A stretch of DNA of 64,000 nucleotides from REEB95 sp963785735 (lineage in GTDB: Bacteria > Pseudomonadota > Alphaproteobacteria > ATCC43930 > CGMCC-115725): NCBI GenBank assembly GCA_963785735.1, contig CAWAWJ010000002.1:130010-194009 (forward strand), in the 5' to 3' direction. The notes beneath the pieces are model-generated. The model did not search any database. It saw nothing but the letters and a program-made list of their open reading frames with translations, and was not told the origin of the DNA. Shown one piece after another: positions 15,415-25,374 of this stretch. A program made the translations under genes and the position numbers. Numbering within the stretch: position 1 is the first letter of the stretch; every line of letters starts with the position of its first letter.

Positions 15415-17307
15415 TCAGTTCTGCGCCAGGGTGGTGCCGCCGAACGGCTCGGCCGGAACACGCCGCGCCGGATCGCGCTTTTGCGCCATCGTCAGCAGGT
15501 CGCGGCAAATCGGCGCCGCCACCGCCGAGCCACCCTGCGCCTCGGCGCCGCCATGCTCGACCACCACGGCGCAGACATAGCGCGGATTACTGATGGGCGC
15601 GAAAGAGATAAACAAGGCGTGGTCGCGGTCTTTCCAGGGAACCTGGAGCCCTTTAAGCAGGCCGTGCTCGCGTTCGGCATCGCTGATGTGGCGAACTTGC
15701 GAAGTGCCCGACTTCCCGGCCATGGCCAGTCCTGGATCGGGGATGCGCGCGCCATAGGCGGTACCACCGGGCTCATTCACCACCGCCCCCATGCCATCGG
15801 TCACCAGTTTCAGGTCCTTGAGCGATATCGCGAGCTCCGGAAAATCGATCTGGTCGACCGCGGCCTCAGGCGTGAAGATTCCGGCCTCGCGGGTGATCCG
15901 CGGCATCACGATGCGGCCAGTTGCAAGCCGCGCGGCGTATGTGGCGAGCTGCAAGGGGGTCGCCAGCACATAGCTCTGACCGATGCCGGCGCTGAGCGTC
16001 TCGCCCTGCTGCCAGGGCACTCCGAAGGTCGCCTTTTTCCAGGTTGAATTCGGAATCAGCCCCGGGCGTTCGCCGGGAATGTCGATGCCGAGCGCGCTGC
16101 CCATGCCGAAGCGCTTGGCCATCGCCGCGATGCGGTCGATGCCGGTGCGGCGCGACACCTCGAAGAAATAGACGTCACAGGAATGCTTGATGCCATCGCG
16201 CAGATTCATGCTGCCGTGGCCGTTCTTCTGCCAGCAGTGGAACCGGATATTGCCGAAATCGTAATAGCCGGGGCAGGAGAAATGAGTATCGGGCGTGATC
16301 ACCGCGGCCTCAAGCGCGGCCATCGCCACCACCGGCTTGAAGGTCGAACCCGGCGCGTAAGTGCCGCTGATCGCCTTGTTGCTGAGCGGATTGAGCGGAT
16401 TTTCTACCAGCGCCTGCCATTGCGCCGGCGTCAGGCCGGTGGCGAAGGCGCTGGGATCGAATCCCGGCGATGAGGCCATCGCCAGCACCTCGCCGGTCCA
16501 GGCGTCGAGCATCACGGCGGCGGCCGAGCCCTCGGCGGCGCAACGCCGCGCCGCCAGATCCTGAAGCGCCATGTCGATCGTCAGGACAACCTCCTGGCCC
16601 GACATGCCGTCCTCATGCGCCAGTTCGCGCACCACGCGGCCGAAGGCGTTGACCTCGACCTGGCTGGTGCCGGCCGTGCCGCGCAGTTCGAGATCGTAGG
16701 ATTTCTCGACCCCGCTCTTGCCGATACGGAAATCCGGCAGCTCGACCAGCGGATCGTCGCTGTCCAACTCCTGTTCCGAGACCGCCGCAACATAGCCCAC
16801 GACATGCGCGACGCTATTGACGAAAGGATAATTCCGGATCAAGCCCTGCTCGATCGACACGCCGGGAAGATCGAGCGAGTTGACATCGATGCGGGTCATT
16901 TCGTCCCAATTCATGTCTTCGCGAATTGCCACCGGGACAAAGCTGTGCTTGTTGCGGACGTCGCGCAACACGCGGCGGCGGTCGCTGTCGCTCAGCGGCA
17001 CCAGCGTGGCGACGGCGTCGAGCGTCGAAGGAATATCGCCGGCCTGTTCGGCCACCAGCACGGCCCGGTAGGTGGGCCGGTTCACCGCCAGGGGCACGCC
17101 GAACCGGTCGACGATGCGCCCACGCGGCGGCGCCAGCAGGCGGATGTTGATCCGGTTCTCATCCGCCAACATGGCATAGCGGCTGGATTGGGCCACCTGC
17201 AGATAGTAGAGCCGTCCGGCGAGACTCCCCAACAATACGAGCTTGCCACCCGCGAGGAGCAGCGCCCGGCGGGTCAACATTTTGCTGCGGCTGGATTCGC
17301 GTTTCAT
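15415..17307 (-). CDS. mrdA: Penicillin-binding protein 2 (elongasome transpeptidase)
   Basis: 630 residues. N-terminal membrane anchor (ALLLAGGKLVLLGSLAGRLYY), dimerisation domain with NRPTYRAVLVAE, and transpeptidase domain with the active-site serine in SxxK (APGSTFKPVV), the SxN-type SCD in KHSCDVYFFEVS and KSGT in MAGKSGTSQV. It cross-links peptidoglycan during cell elongation, partner of RodA and MreC. It directly follows mreD. Confidence 0.95.
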   Translation of the reverse strand: MKRESSRSKMLTRRALLLAGGKLVLLGSLAGRLYYLQVAQSSRYAMLADENRINIRLLAPPRGRIVDRFGVPLAVNRPTYRAVLVAEQAGDIPSTLDAVATLVPLSDSDRRRVLRDVRNKHSFVPVAIREDMNWDEMTRIDVNSLDLPGVSIEQGLIRNYPFVNSVAHVVGYVAAVSEQELDSDDPLVELPDFRIGKSGVEKSYDLELRGTAGTSQVEVNAFGRVVRELAHEDGMSGQEVVLTIDMALQDLAARRCAAEGSAAAVMLDAWTGEVLAMASSPGFDPSAFATGLTPAQWQALVENPLNPLSNKAISGTYAPGSTFKPVVAMAALEAAVITPDTHFSCPGYYDFGNIRFHCWQKNGHGSMNLRDGIKHSCDVYFFEVSRRTGIDRIAAMAKRFGMGSALGIDIPGERPGLIPNSTWKKATFGVPWQQGETLSAGIGQSYVLATPLQLATYAARLATGRIVMPRITREAGIFTPEAAVDQIDFPELAISLKDLKLVTDGMGAVVNEPGGTAYGARIPDPGLAMAGKSGTSQVRHISDAEREHGLLKGLQVPWKDRDHALFISFAPISNPRYVCAVVVEHGGAEAQGGSAVAAPICRDLLTMAQKRDPARRVPAEPFGGTTLAQN

Positions 17308-17311
17308 CGGC

Positions 17312-17833
17312 TTAAGTTTCGCCCGTCGGCACCGTGCGATGCGCCAGAGCCAGGAGATAGCTGCCGATGGGGAAGCAGGCGACGGTGATCGCCGCCTGGA
17401 AGATGAACAGGCGCGGCCGCAGCGGCGTGAATTGCATCAAGCTGACGAACGCCCATTCGAACAGGAAACACACCGATGCAAGCACCAGAAACCCGAGCCA
17501 CAGTACCAGAAATGGGCGCTCGAAAAACAAGCGCCGCTGGCTCAGCACTGCGGTTCGCGCCAGCAAGAAAATCAGCGCGGACAAGCCGACAAAAGGCGTG
17601 CCGTTAAGGAGATCGAGGAATAGGCCAATGCCGAATACCGCACTCAGGGGCAGCAGATCAGGGCGATAGATCGTCCAATGGAACACGGCCATCAGTGCGA
17701 AGCTGGGCGCAATTGAGCCGAAACCCGGAATGTGGAAGGGTAGCATCGAGACGATCACGAACAGCAGCGTACTGAGAACCGGAACCAGCCTGGTCACCGT
17801 GCCAAAATCACGCTGCCGAAGGGCGGGGGTCAT
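17312..17833 (-). CDS. mreD: Rod shape-determining protein MreD
   Basis: 173 residues from ATG 17833 (MTPALRQRDFG); the upstream extension in frame overlaps mreC and is unlikely. Five or so membrane helices and the typical MreD segment IYRPDLLPLSAVFGIGLFLD. Small gap of 7 bp after mreC and 4 bp before mrdA. Confidence 0.9.
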   Translation of the reverse strand: MTPALRQRDFGTVTRLVPVLSTLLFVIVSMLPFHIPGFGSIAPSFALMAVFHWTIYRPDLLPLSAVFGIGLFLDLLNGTPFVGLSALIFLLARTAVLSQRRLFFERPFLVLWLGFLVLASVCFLFEWAFVSLMQFTPLRPRLFIFQAAITVACFPIGSYLLALAHRTVPTGET

Positions 17834-17840
17834 GCCTCCC

Positions 17841-18719
17841 TCATCGGCTCGCGTCGGTGTTGGGCTTGGCGCCTCGCACCGGCTTGGGTGCGGGCATGGC
17901 GCTTTGCAAAAGGACGCCGTCGAGGCCGAAATCGACGATGCGCAGCATTTCGAGCCGCGACAGATCGGCATAGGGCTGGACCCGCATCCCGCCGGTGGAG
18001 GAAATCACGCCCACCGGCAATCCCGGCGGGAATATGCCGCCGCTACCGCTGGTCACGATGCGCGAGCCAGCCATCACCTCCGACTTGGCCTGGAGGTAGG
18101 CGAGGCGCGGCTGGTCGGCGTTATCGCCGTCCAGAACGGCGCGATCATGCGTGCTTTCAATCGTCACCGGGATGTGCGAGTTGATGTCGGTGAGAAGAAG
18201 TATCCGCGAGGTGCGACTGCCGACTTCGACGACGCGGCCGACCAGTCCCTCGCCGGTCATGGCGATCTGGCCGCGTTGCACGCCGTCATTGCTGCCGACA
18301 TTGACCATCACGTTGCGCAAAAAGGCGCCGCCCAAATCGGCGATGACCTGGGCGGCGATGGAGGAAACCGCGCCCTGCGGCGCGAAGTGGATGAGGCCGC
18401 GCAGATCGGCGTTCTCGGCGGCCAAGCGCCGCGCCGCTTCCTGCCAGCGCAGCAGCCGGTCGTTCTCTTCGCGCAATTCCTGGTTCTGGCGATAAACCGC
18501 GAATACATCCTCGACCGTGGCGATGGCGTCGGAAATGCTGGATATCGGCTTGCTCGCAACGCTGAAAACCGGCGACACGGCATCGGCAAGGAGTACGCGC
18601 GCGCGGTCGAACAACAGGATGTCGGCCTTGCCGAGCACCGCGAACAGCGCCGAGACAAAAATGAGGAAAGGCAACGTCAGCCGTTGCGCCGCCGCCTTGA
18701 CCGGGGCCGAAAGTCGCAT
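17841..18719 (-). CDS. mreC: Rod shape-determining protein MreC
   Basis: 292 residues from ATG 18719 (MRLSAPVKAAAQRL). One N-terminal membrane helix, then a coiled-coil (NQELREENDRLLRWQEAARR, RLAAENADLRGL) and the two beta-barrels typical of MreC: NVGSNDGVQRGQIAMTGEGL and VVEVGSRTSRILLLTDINSH. It organises the elongasome in the periplasm. A GTG start at 18752 is an alternative. Confidence 0.92.
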   Translation of the reverse strand: MRLSAPVKAAAQRLTLPFLIFVSALFAVLGKADILLFDRARVLLADAVSPVFSVASKPISSISDAIATVEDVFAVYRQNQELREENDRLLRWQEAARRLAAENADLRGLIHFAPQGAVSSIAAQVIADLGGAFLRNVMVNVGSNDGVQRGQIAMTGEGLVGRVVEVGSRTSRILLLTDINSHIPVTIESTHDRAVLDGDNADQPRLAYLQAKSEVMAGSRIVTSGSGGIFPPGLPVGVISSTGGMRVQPYADLSRLEMLRIVDFGLDGVLLQSAMPAPKPVRGAKPNTDASR

Positions 18720-18849
18720 GGGTCCCAACCGCTCCCTGAACCCGTCCTCCACGCCCGAACCCGGCTTCCCCTCGCCGGATACCAGGATTTCCCCTCTTTT
18801 TACACGGCCCGGAAGGTTTCGTACATGGCCTGATCGGCCTCAAACCGCC

Positions 18850-19890
<1,041 letters not shown>

Positions 19891-19931
19891 ATTGGTGATT
19901 CGATCCGAGGTTTGTGTTTGAACCGCTTTCC

Positions 19932-21518
19932 TTACGCCGTAAGAGCCGCGGGCGCGGTCTTGGCCCGCTTGGTGAGCAACTTGTTCAGAGCATGGATATA
20001 GGCGCGGGCCGAAGCGACCAGCGTATCGGGATCAGCGCCTTGGCCGACCACGGTCTTGCCGCTCTCTTCGAGCCGTACCGAAACCTCCGCCTGGGCGTCG
20101 GTGCCTTCGGTGACCGCATGTACCTGGTAGAGCATCAGCCGGGCCATGTTGGGCACGATCGCCCGCACCGCGTTGAACGTGGCGTCGACCGGTCCATTGC
20201 CCTCGGTCTTCGCGGTCTTGCGCACGCCGTCGAATTCGAGCTCGATCTCGGCGCTCTGCGGTCCCTTGGAGCCGGCGATAACCTGCAACGACAGGAACTT
20301 GATGCGTTCCTGCTCGCGCTGGATTTCGTCATCGACCAGCGCGACGATGTCCTCGTCGAACACGTCCTTCTTGCGGTCGGCGACCTCCTTGAAACGGCGG
20401 AAGGCGTCGTTCAAGGCGTTGTCGCCCAGCTCGAAGCCCAATTCCTTGAGCTTCATCTTGAAGGCGTGGCGACCGGAATGCTTGCCCATCACCAGGGTCG
20501 ACTTGCCGAGGCCGACCGATTCCGGCGTCATGATCTCGTAGGTGCCGGCGTGCTTGAGCATGCCGTCCTGATGGATGCCGCTCTCATGGGCGAAGGCGTT
20601 GGCGCCGACGATCGCCTTGTTGGGCTGCACCACGAATCCGGTGATGGCCGAAACCAGCCGCGAGGCGCGGGTGATGTATTCGCTCTTGATGCCCGTCGTA
20701 TACGGCATGGAGTCCTGGCGCGTCTTGATCGCCATGACGATCTCCTCCATCGCCGCATTGCCGGCGCGCTCGCCCAGCCCGTTGACCGTGCACTCGATCT
20801 GACGCGCGCCAGCGACGACGGCGGCCAGGGAATTCGCCACCGCCAGTCCCAGATCGTTGTGGCAATGGACCGAAATCACCGCCTTGTCGATATTCGGCAC
20901 GCGATTGAACAGCATGCGGATGAGCGCGGCGTATTCCTCGGGCACGGCATAGCCGACCGTGTCGGGAATGTTGACGGTGCAGGCGCCGGCCTTGATCGCG
21001 CTTTCGACGACGCGGCAGAGAAAATCATGCTCGGTGCGCGAGCCGTCCTCCGCCGACCATTCGACATCGTCGCAGAGATTGCGGGCGTGGGAGATGCTGT
21101 CGATCACCGCCTGGTGTACCTGCGCCGGCTCCATCTGGAGCTTGTATTTCATGTGCAGCGGCGAGGTCGACAGGAAGCTGTGGATGCGCGGACGCCTGGC
21201 GTGCTGCAACGCCTCCCAGCAGCGGTCGATATCGGCGCGCGCCGCGCGAGCCAAGCCGCAAACGGAAGAATTCTTGACCAGCTTGGCGATCTCGCGCACA
21301 GCTTCGAAATCGCCGTTCGAGGCGATCGGGAATCCCGCTTCGATGACGTCGACGCCCATTTCCTCAAGCAGAAGCGCGATCTTGATCTTCTCCTCGAGAT
21401 TCATCGACGCGCCCGGCGATTGCTCGCCGTCGCGCAAGGTGGTGTCGAAAATGACAACGCGGTTTTTATCCTGGCCCTGGCCGGGATTGGACTTCTTCGG
21501 AGTACTGGTTGCGCCCAT
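19932..21518 (-). CDS. leuA: 2-isopropylmalate synthase
   Basis: 528 residues from ATG 21518 (MGATSTPKKSNPG); ATG 21533 is possible. First committed step of leucine synthesis, condensing acetyl-CoA with 2-oxoisovalerate. Catalytic motif FDTTLRDGEQSPGASM, metal-binding VISVHCHNDLGLAVANSLA, NGLGERAGNAAMEEIVMA and the C-terminal LeuA allosteric domain (SAEIELEFDG, VDATFNAVRAIVPN). A leader ORF and long hairpin lie upstream. It precedes mreB in the same direction. Confidence 0.96.
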   Translation of the reverse strand: MGATSTPKKSNPGQGQDKNRVVIFDTTLRDGEQSPGASMNLEEKIKIALLLEEMGVDVIEAGFPIASNGDFEAVREIAKLVKNSSVCGLARAARADIDRCWEALQHARRPRIHSFLSTSPLHMKYKLQMEPAQVHQAVIDSISHARNLCDDVEWSAEDGSRTEHDFLCRVVESAIKAGACTVNIPDTVGYAVPEEYAALIRMLFNRVPNIDKAVISVHCHNDLGLAVANSLAAVVAGARQIECTVNGLGERAGNAAMEEIVMAIKTRQDSMPYTTGIKSEYITRASRLVSAITGFVVQPNKAIVGANAFAHESGIHQDGMLKHAGTYEIMTPESVGLGKSTLVMGKHSGRHAFKMKLKELGFELGDNALNDAFRRFKEVADRKKDVFDEDIVALVDDEIQREQERIKFLSLQVIAGSKGPQSAEIELEFDGVRKTAKTEGNGPVDATFNAVRAIVPNMARLMLYQVHAVTEGTDAQAEVSVRLEESGKTVVGQGADPDTLVASARAYIHALNKLLTKRAKTAPAALTA

Positions 21519-21567
21519 GGCGCGGATCCTCATGTCTCGGAGAAACGATTAGAGCCGTGGCGAATGA

Positions 21568-21610
21568 CCCCTCGAACGCGAGCGGGCCCTTACGCGCCCG
21601 CGCTCAGGGG
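21568..21610 (-). promoter_or_regulatory. Long hairpin after the leuA leader ORF
   Basis: Outer stem CCCCT/AGGGG and inner stem GAGCG-C-GGGC/GCCCGCTC. The 5' arm covers the last Pro codon and stop of the leader ORF, so a ribosome at the end of the ORF would disrupt it. No T-run follows, so a classical terminator is not seen here. Confidence 0.5.
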
Positions 21611-21723
21611 CAGCTAAGTCGCAGCTGTCCGTCGTTCCTCCGCGTAAGGCCAAAGGAGGAGGCATGGGAGAACCGGCGTTGAAACGCCCGGCGGCCTTCC
21701 CCTGCTTTCGCCCTTTCGGCCAT
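21604..21723 (-). CDS. Putative leuA leader peptide
   Basis: A 39-residue ORF from ATG 21723, preceded by AAGGGA at good distance. It ends FGLTRRNDGQLRLSCP, with Leu codons close to the stop, and overlaps the foot of the hairpin at 21568-21610. It lies between ilvC and leuA on a predicted leader of about 320 nt. I interpret it as a regulatory leader peptide sensing leucine or another amino acid supply; direct evidence is limited to position, ribosome site and secondary structure. Confidence 0.45.
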   Translation of the reverse strand: MAERAKAGEGRRAFQRRFSHASSFGLTRRNDGQLRLSCP

Positions 21724-21843
21724 CTGTCTTATCCCTTGAGTCCCTTGAGCATCCGAGCGCCAAACCGACCGGCCAGGGCGCCTGTAAAGACCGCCCGCCG
21801 GTCCAAATCCCAATAGCCGGAAATATTAAGACCTGGGACTATG

Positions 21844-21871
21844 TCTATAGCGTTTCCCCTTGGAATCGCAA
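21844..21871 (-). promoter_or_regulatory. Candidate leuA leader promoter
   Basis: TTGCGA (21871-21866), 16-bp spacer, TATAGA (21849-21844) on the minus strand, between the ilvC stop (21901) and the leader ORF. Transcription would start near 21837. Confidence 0.45.
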
Positions 21872-21900
21872 GGCTTCTGTGGCCCGTTTCCCGGACACGC

Positions 21901-22920
21901 TCAGTTCTTGGCCTTATCGACAAGGCGGTTTTGCGCGATCCACGGCATCATCGCGCGCAGCTTGGCTCCGACTTTCTCGACGTCGTGCTCAGCGCCGCGC
22001 TTGCGCATCGCCTTGAAACTGGCCTGGCCGGCCGCGTTCTCGAGCACCCAGTCACGCGCGAAGCGGCCCGACTGGATATCGTCGAGGATGCGCTTCATCT
22101 CGGCCTTCACCGCCGGGGTGATGACGCGCGGGCCCCGTGTGTAATCGCCGTATTCGGCGGTATTCGAAATCGAGTAACGCATATTGGCGATGCCGCCCTC
22201 ATACATCAGATCGACGATCAGCTTCACCTCGTGTAGGCATTCAAAATACGCCATCTCCGGCGCGTACCCCGCCTCGACCAGGGTTTCGTAGCCAGCCATG
22301 ATGAGCGAGGTGAGGCCGCCGCAGAGCACGCATTGCTCGCCGAAGAGGTCGGTTTCGCATTCCTCCTTGAAGGTGGTTTCGATCACCCCGGCGCGGCCGC
22401 CGCCGATCGCCGAAGCATAGCTGAGCGCGATCTCGAGCGCGTTGCCCGAGGGATTCTGCTCGACCGCGACCAGGCAAGGCACGCCGCCGCCGCGCACATA
22501 TTCCGAGCGCACGGTGTGGCCCGGCCCCTTGGGCGCGATCATGAACACGTCCATGTCGGGGCGTGGCTCGATCAGCTTGAAGTGAATGTTGAAGCCATGC
22601 GCGAAAGCCAAGGCGGTATCGGGCCGCATGTTGACCTTGAGATCGTCGGCGTAGAGTTTCGCCTGCAATTCATCGGGCGTCAGCACCATCACCACGTCGG
22701 CCCATTTGGCGCCCTCGGCGGGGTTCATCACCTGGAACTTGGCGGCCTCGGCCTTCTTCGCCGTCGCCGAGCCGGGCTTGAGCGCCACGCGCACGTCCTT
22801 GACGCCGCTGTCGCGCAGATTCATCGCATGAGCATGGCCTTGGCTGCCATAGCCCACGACCAGGACCTTCTTGCCCTTGATCAGATTGACGTCGGCGTCA
22901 CGATCATAATAAACGCGCAT
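21901..22920 (-). CDS. ilvC: Ketol-acid reductoisomerase
   Basis: 339 residues, class I length. NADP-binding VVGYGSQGHAHAMNLRDSGV, then MIAPKGPGHTVRSEYVRGGG, catalytic FKEECETDLFGEQCVLCGGL and the C-terminal EHDVEKVGAKLRAMMPW. It converts acetolactate to dihydroxyisovalerate. It follows ilvH with a 24-bp gap in the ilv operon. Confidence 0.97.
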   Translation of the reverse strand: MRVYYDRDADVNLIKGKKVLVVGYGSQGHAHAMNLRDSGVKDVRVALKPGSATAKKAEAAKFQVMNPAEGAKWADVVMVLTPDELQAKLYADDLKVNMRPDTALAFAHGFNIHFKLIEPRPDMDVFMIAPKGPGHTVRSEYVRGGGVPCLVAVEQNPSGNALEIALSYASAIGGGRAGVIETTFKEECETDLFGEQCVLCGGLTSLIMAGYETLVEAGYAPEMAYFECLHEVKLIVDLMYEGGIANMRYSISNTAEYGDYTRGPRVITPAVKAEMKRILDDIQSGRFARDWVLENAAGQASFKAMRKRGAEHDVEKVGAKLRAMMPWIAQNRLVDKAKN

Positions 22921-22944
22921 GGCACTCTCCTCCAGAAACGGAAA

Positions 22945-23457
22945 TCAGAATTTCCCAGCGCCGCGCGAGATCGCGACGACGCCGGTGCGGGAAACATCGA
23001 CCAGCCCGAGGGGCTGCATCAGGCTGATGAAGGCGTTCAACTTTTCGGTCGATCCAGTCATCTCGAAGACGAAGCTTTCGGCCGTGGAATCGACGACGCG
23101 GGCGCGGAAGATATCAGCCAGGCGCAGGCTCTCGATGCGCTTGTCGCCCTGGCCGGTCACCTTGATAAGCGCCAGCTCGCGCCCGACATGGGGGCCTTCA
23201 TCGGTCAAATCGCGCACCGCATGAATCGGCACCAGGCGATTAAGTTGATTCTTGATCTGTTCGATGATCATCGGCGTGCCCGAGGTGACGATGGTGATGC
23301 GCGACAGGCCGTTGGCGGTGTCTACCTCGGCCACGGTGAGGCTCTCGATGTTATATCCGCGGCCCGAGAACAATCCTATGACGCGCGCCAGCACGCCCGG
23401 CTCGTTGTCCACGAGCACGGCGATGGTGTGCTTTTCGGCGGTTTCGCTGGCGGTCAC
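22945..23457 (-). CDS. ilvH: Acetolactate synthase small (regulatory) subunit
   Basis: 170 residues with an N-terminal ACT domain (HTIAVLVDNEPGVLARVIGL, SGRGYNIESLTVAEVD) that binds valine for feedback control, and the C-terminal ALS_ss_C domain. It lies directly after the large subunit gene. Confidence 0.95.
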   Translation of the reverse strand: MTASETAEKHTIAVLVDNEPGVLARVIGLFSGRGYNIESLTVAEVDTANGLSRITIVTSGTPMIIEQIKNQLNRLVPIHAVRDLTDEGPHVGRELALIKVTGQGDKRIESLRLADIFRARVVDSTAESFVFEMTGSTEKLNAFISLMQPLGLVDVSRTGVVAISRGAGKF

Positions 23458-23473
23458 GGCATGTCCAAGGCGC

Positions 23474-25252
23474 TCAGACGAGCACCATGCCCTCTTCGGA
23501 AACCGGGCCGGAAGACTGCTTGTCCCCGGGCCCCAGCAACATCTCGTTATGCGCCGCGCCCGAGGGGATCATCGGGAAGCAGTTTTCCATCGGATCGACC
23601 GCGATATCGGCGATCACCGCCTTGTCGGCCGCCAGCATCTCCTTGATGACGCGATCGACGTCGCCGGGCTTTTCGGCGCGCAACCCCACCGCCCCGAAGG
23701 CCTCGGCCAGCTTGACGAAATCGGGCAAGGCCGCGGAATAGCTCTCGCTATAACGGCCGCCATGCAGCAGCTCCTGCCATTGGCGCACCATGCCCATGTA
23801 CTGGTTGTTGAGGATGAACACCTTCACCGGCAGCTTGTACTGGCAGACGGTGGACATCTCCTGGATGTTCATCAGGATCGAGGCCTCGCCGGCGATGTCG
23901 ATCACCAGCGCATCGGGATGCGCGATCTGCACCCCCATGGCGGCGGGCAGGCCGTAACCCATGGTGCCGAGTCCGCCCGAGGTCATCCAGTGCAACGGTT
24001 GCTCGAACTTGAAGAGCTGTGCCGCCCACATCTGGTGCTGGCCAACCTCGGTGGTGATGTAGGTGTCCTTGCCACGCGTCAGCGCATAGAGACGCTCGAT
24101 CGCGTATTGCGGCTTGATCACCTTGTCGTCCTTGGCATAGGCGAGGCTGTTGCGCGCCCGCCAGAGGGATATCTGCTTCCACCAGGGCGCGATTTTTTCG
24201 GGGTCGGGCTTGAAGCGCTTGGCCTTTAAGGATGCGATCAGCGCCGCCAGGGTTTCGGCGGCGTCGCCCACCAGCGCTATGTCAACGCGCACGTTCTTGT
24301 TGATCGAACTCGGATCGATGTCGACATGGATTTTCTTCGAGCCGGGCGAGAACGCCGCAACCTTGCCGGTGACGCGGTCGTCGAAACGCGCGCCCACATT
24401 GATCATCACGTCGCAATCATGCATGGCGTTGTTCGATTCGAAGGTGCCGTGCATGCCCACCAGGCCGAGATATTGCTTGTCCGAGGCCGGGAAGGCCCCC
24501 AGCCCCATCAGCGTCAGCGTACAGGGGAAGCCCGTCAGCTTGACCAGTTCGACGAAGAGCTGGCAGGCGCGCGGACCCGAATTGACAATGCCGCCGCCGC
24601 CGTAGAAGAGCGGCCGTTTGGCTTCCATGATCAGCGCAACCGCCTGCTCGATACGCGCGGGATCTGGCTTGGTTTGCGGCTTATAGGATTTGCGCGGCGG
24701 AACATCCTCGGGCGGCAGGTAAGTGCCGGTCGCGAACAGCATATCCTTCGGCAGATCGACCACCACCGGGCCAGGCCGGCCGGTGCGCGCGACGAAGAAC
24801 GCCTCGTGCATCACCTGCGCGAGCTTGTTCACGTCCTTGACCAGATAATTGTGCTTTGTGCATGGCCGCGTGATGCCGGTGGTATCCGCCTCCTGGAACG
24901 CGTCATTGCCGATCAGATGCGTCGGCACCTGGCCGGTGAGGCACACCAGCGGCACGGAATCCATCAGCGCGTCGGTCAGGCCTGTGACCGCGTTGGTCGC
25001 GCCCGGCCCGCTGGTCACCAGCACCACGCCGACCTTGCCGGTGGAACGCGCATAGCCTTCGGCCGCGTGCACCGCGCCCTGCTCGTGGCGCACCAGGATG
25101 TGGCGCACATGGTTCTGCTTGAACAGCGCATCGTAGATCGGCAGCACGGCGCCGCCGGGATAGCCGAAAATGACCTCCACGCCCTGATCGACCAGAGCGC
25201 GGATGACCATTTCCGCTCCCGACATCTGCCGCGCCGCCAAATTGGCCGCCAT
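23474..25252 (-). CDS. ilvI: Acetolactate synthase large subunit
   Basis: 592 residues from ATG 25252 (MAANLAARQMSGAEM). ThDP enzyme: catalytic Glu in LVRHEQGAVHAAEGYARSTG, GPGATNAVTGLTDALMDSVP, and the ThDP-binding GEASILMNIQEM...NN motif near residue 450. It makes acetolactate or acetohydroxybutyrate. The C-terminal PSGAAHNEMLLGPGD is typical of the catalytic isozyme. First gene of ilvI-ilvH-ilvC. Confidence 0.95.
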   Translation of the reverse strand: MAANLAARQMSGAEMVIRALVDQGVEVIFGYPGGAVLPIYDALFKQNHVRHILVRHEQGAVHAAEGYARSTGKVGVVLVTSGPGATNAVTGLTDALMDSVPLVCLTGQVPTHLIGNDAFQEADTTGITRPCTKHNYLVKDVNKLAQVMHEAFFVARTGRPGPVVVDLPKDMLFATGTYLPPEDVPPRKSYKPQTKPDPARIEQAVALIMEAKRPLFYGGGGIVNSGPRACQLFVELVKLTGFPCTLTLMGLGAFPASDKQYLGLVGMHGTFESNNAMHDCDVMINVGARFDDRVTGKVAAFSPGSKKIHVDIDPSSINKNVRVDIALVGDAAETLAALIASLKAKRFKPDPEKIAPWWKQISLWRARNSLAYAKDDKVIKPQYAIERLYALTRGKDTYITTEVGQHQMWAAQLFKFEQPLHWMTSGGLGTMGYGLPAAMGVQIAHPDALVIDIAGEASILMNIQEMSTVCQYKLPVKVFILNNQYMGMVRQWQELLHGGRYSESYSAALPDFVKLAEAFGAVGLRAEKPGDVDRVIKEMLAADKAVIADIAVDPMENCFPMIPSGAAHNEMLLGPGDKQSSGPVSEEGMVLV

Positions 25253-25374
25253 GACGCTCTCCAAAAGCCCGTGATCCAAGGCGAGACGGCCCCGCACCGC
25301 CCACGCCCCACCAGAATCGGGGCCAGGAAGCCACAGAAACCGCTTTTGCCAAGCGAAAAGCCGAAATTAGTGGC

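Noticed and set aside
19914..21617. A 567-codon plus-strand frame opposite leuA, and similar long antisense frames (e.g. 22333-23646, 24326-25402, 27816-29513)
   Set aside because: They are mirror frames of strongly conserved genes in high-GC DNA and carry no recognisable domains.
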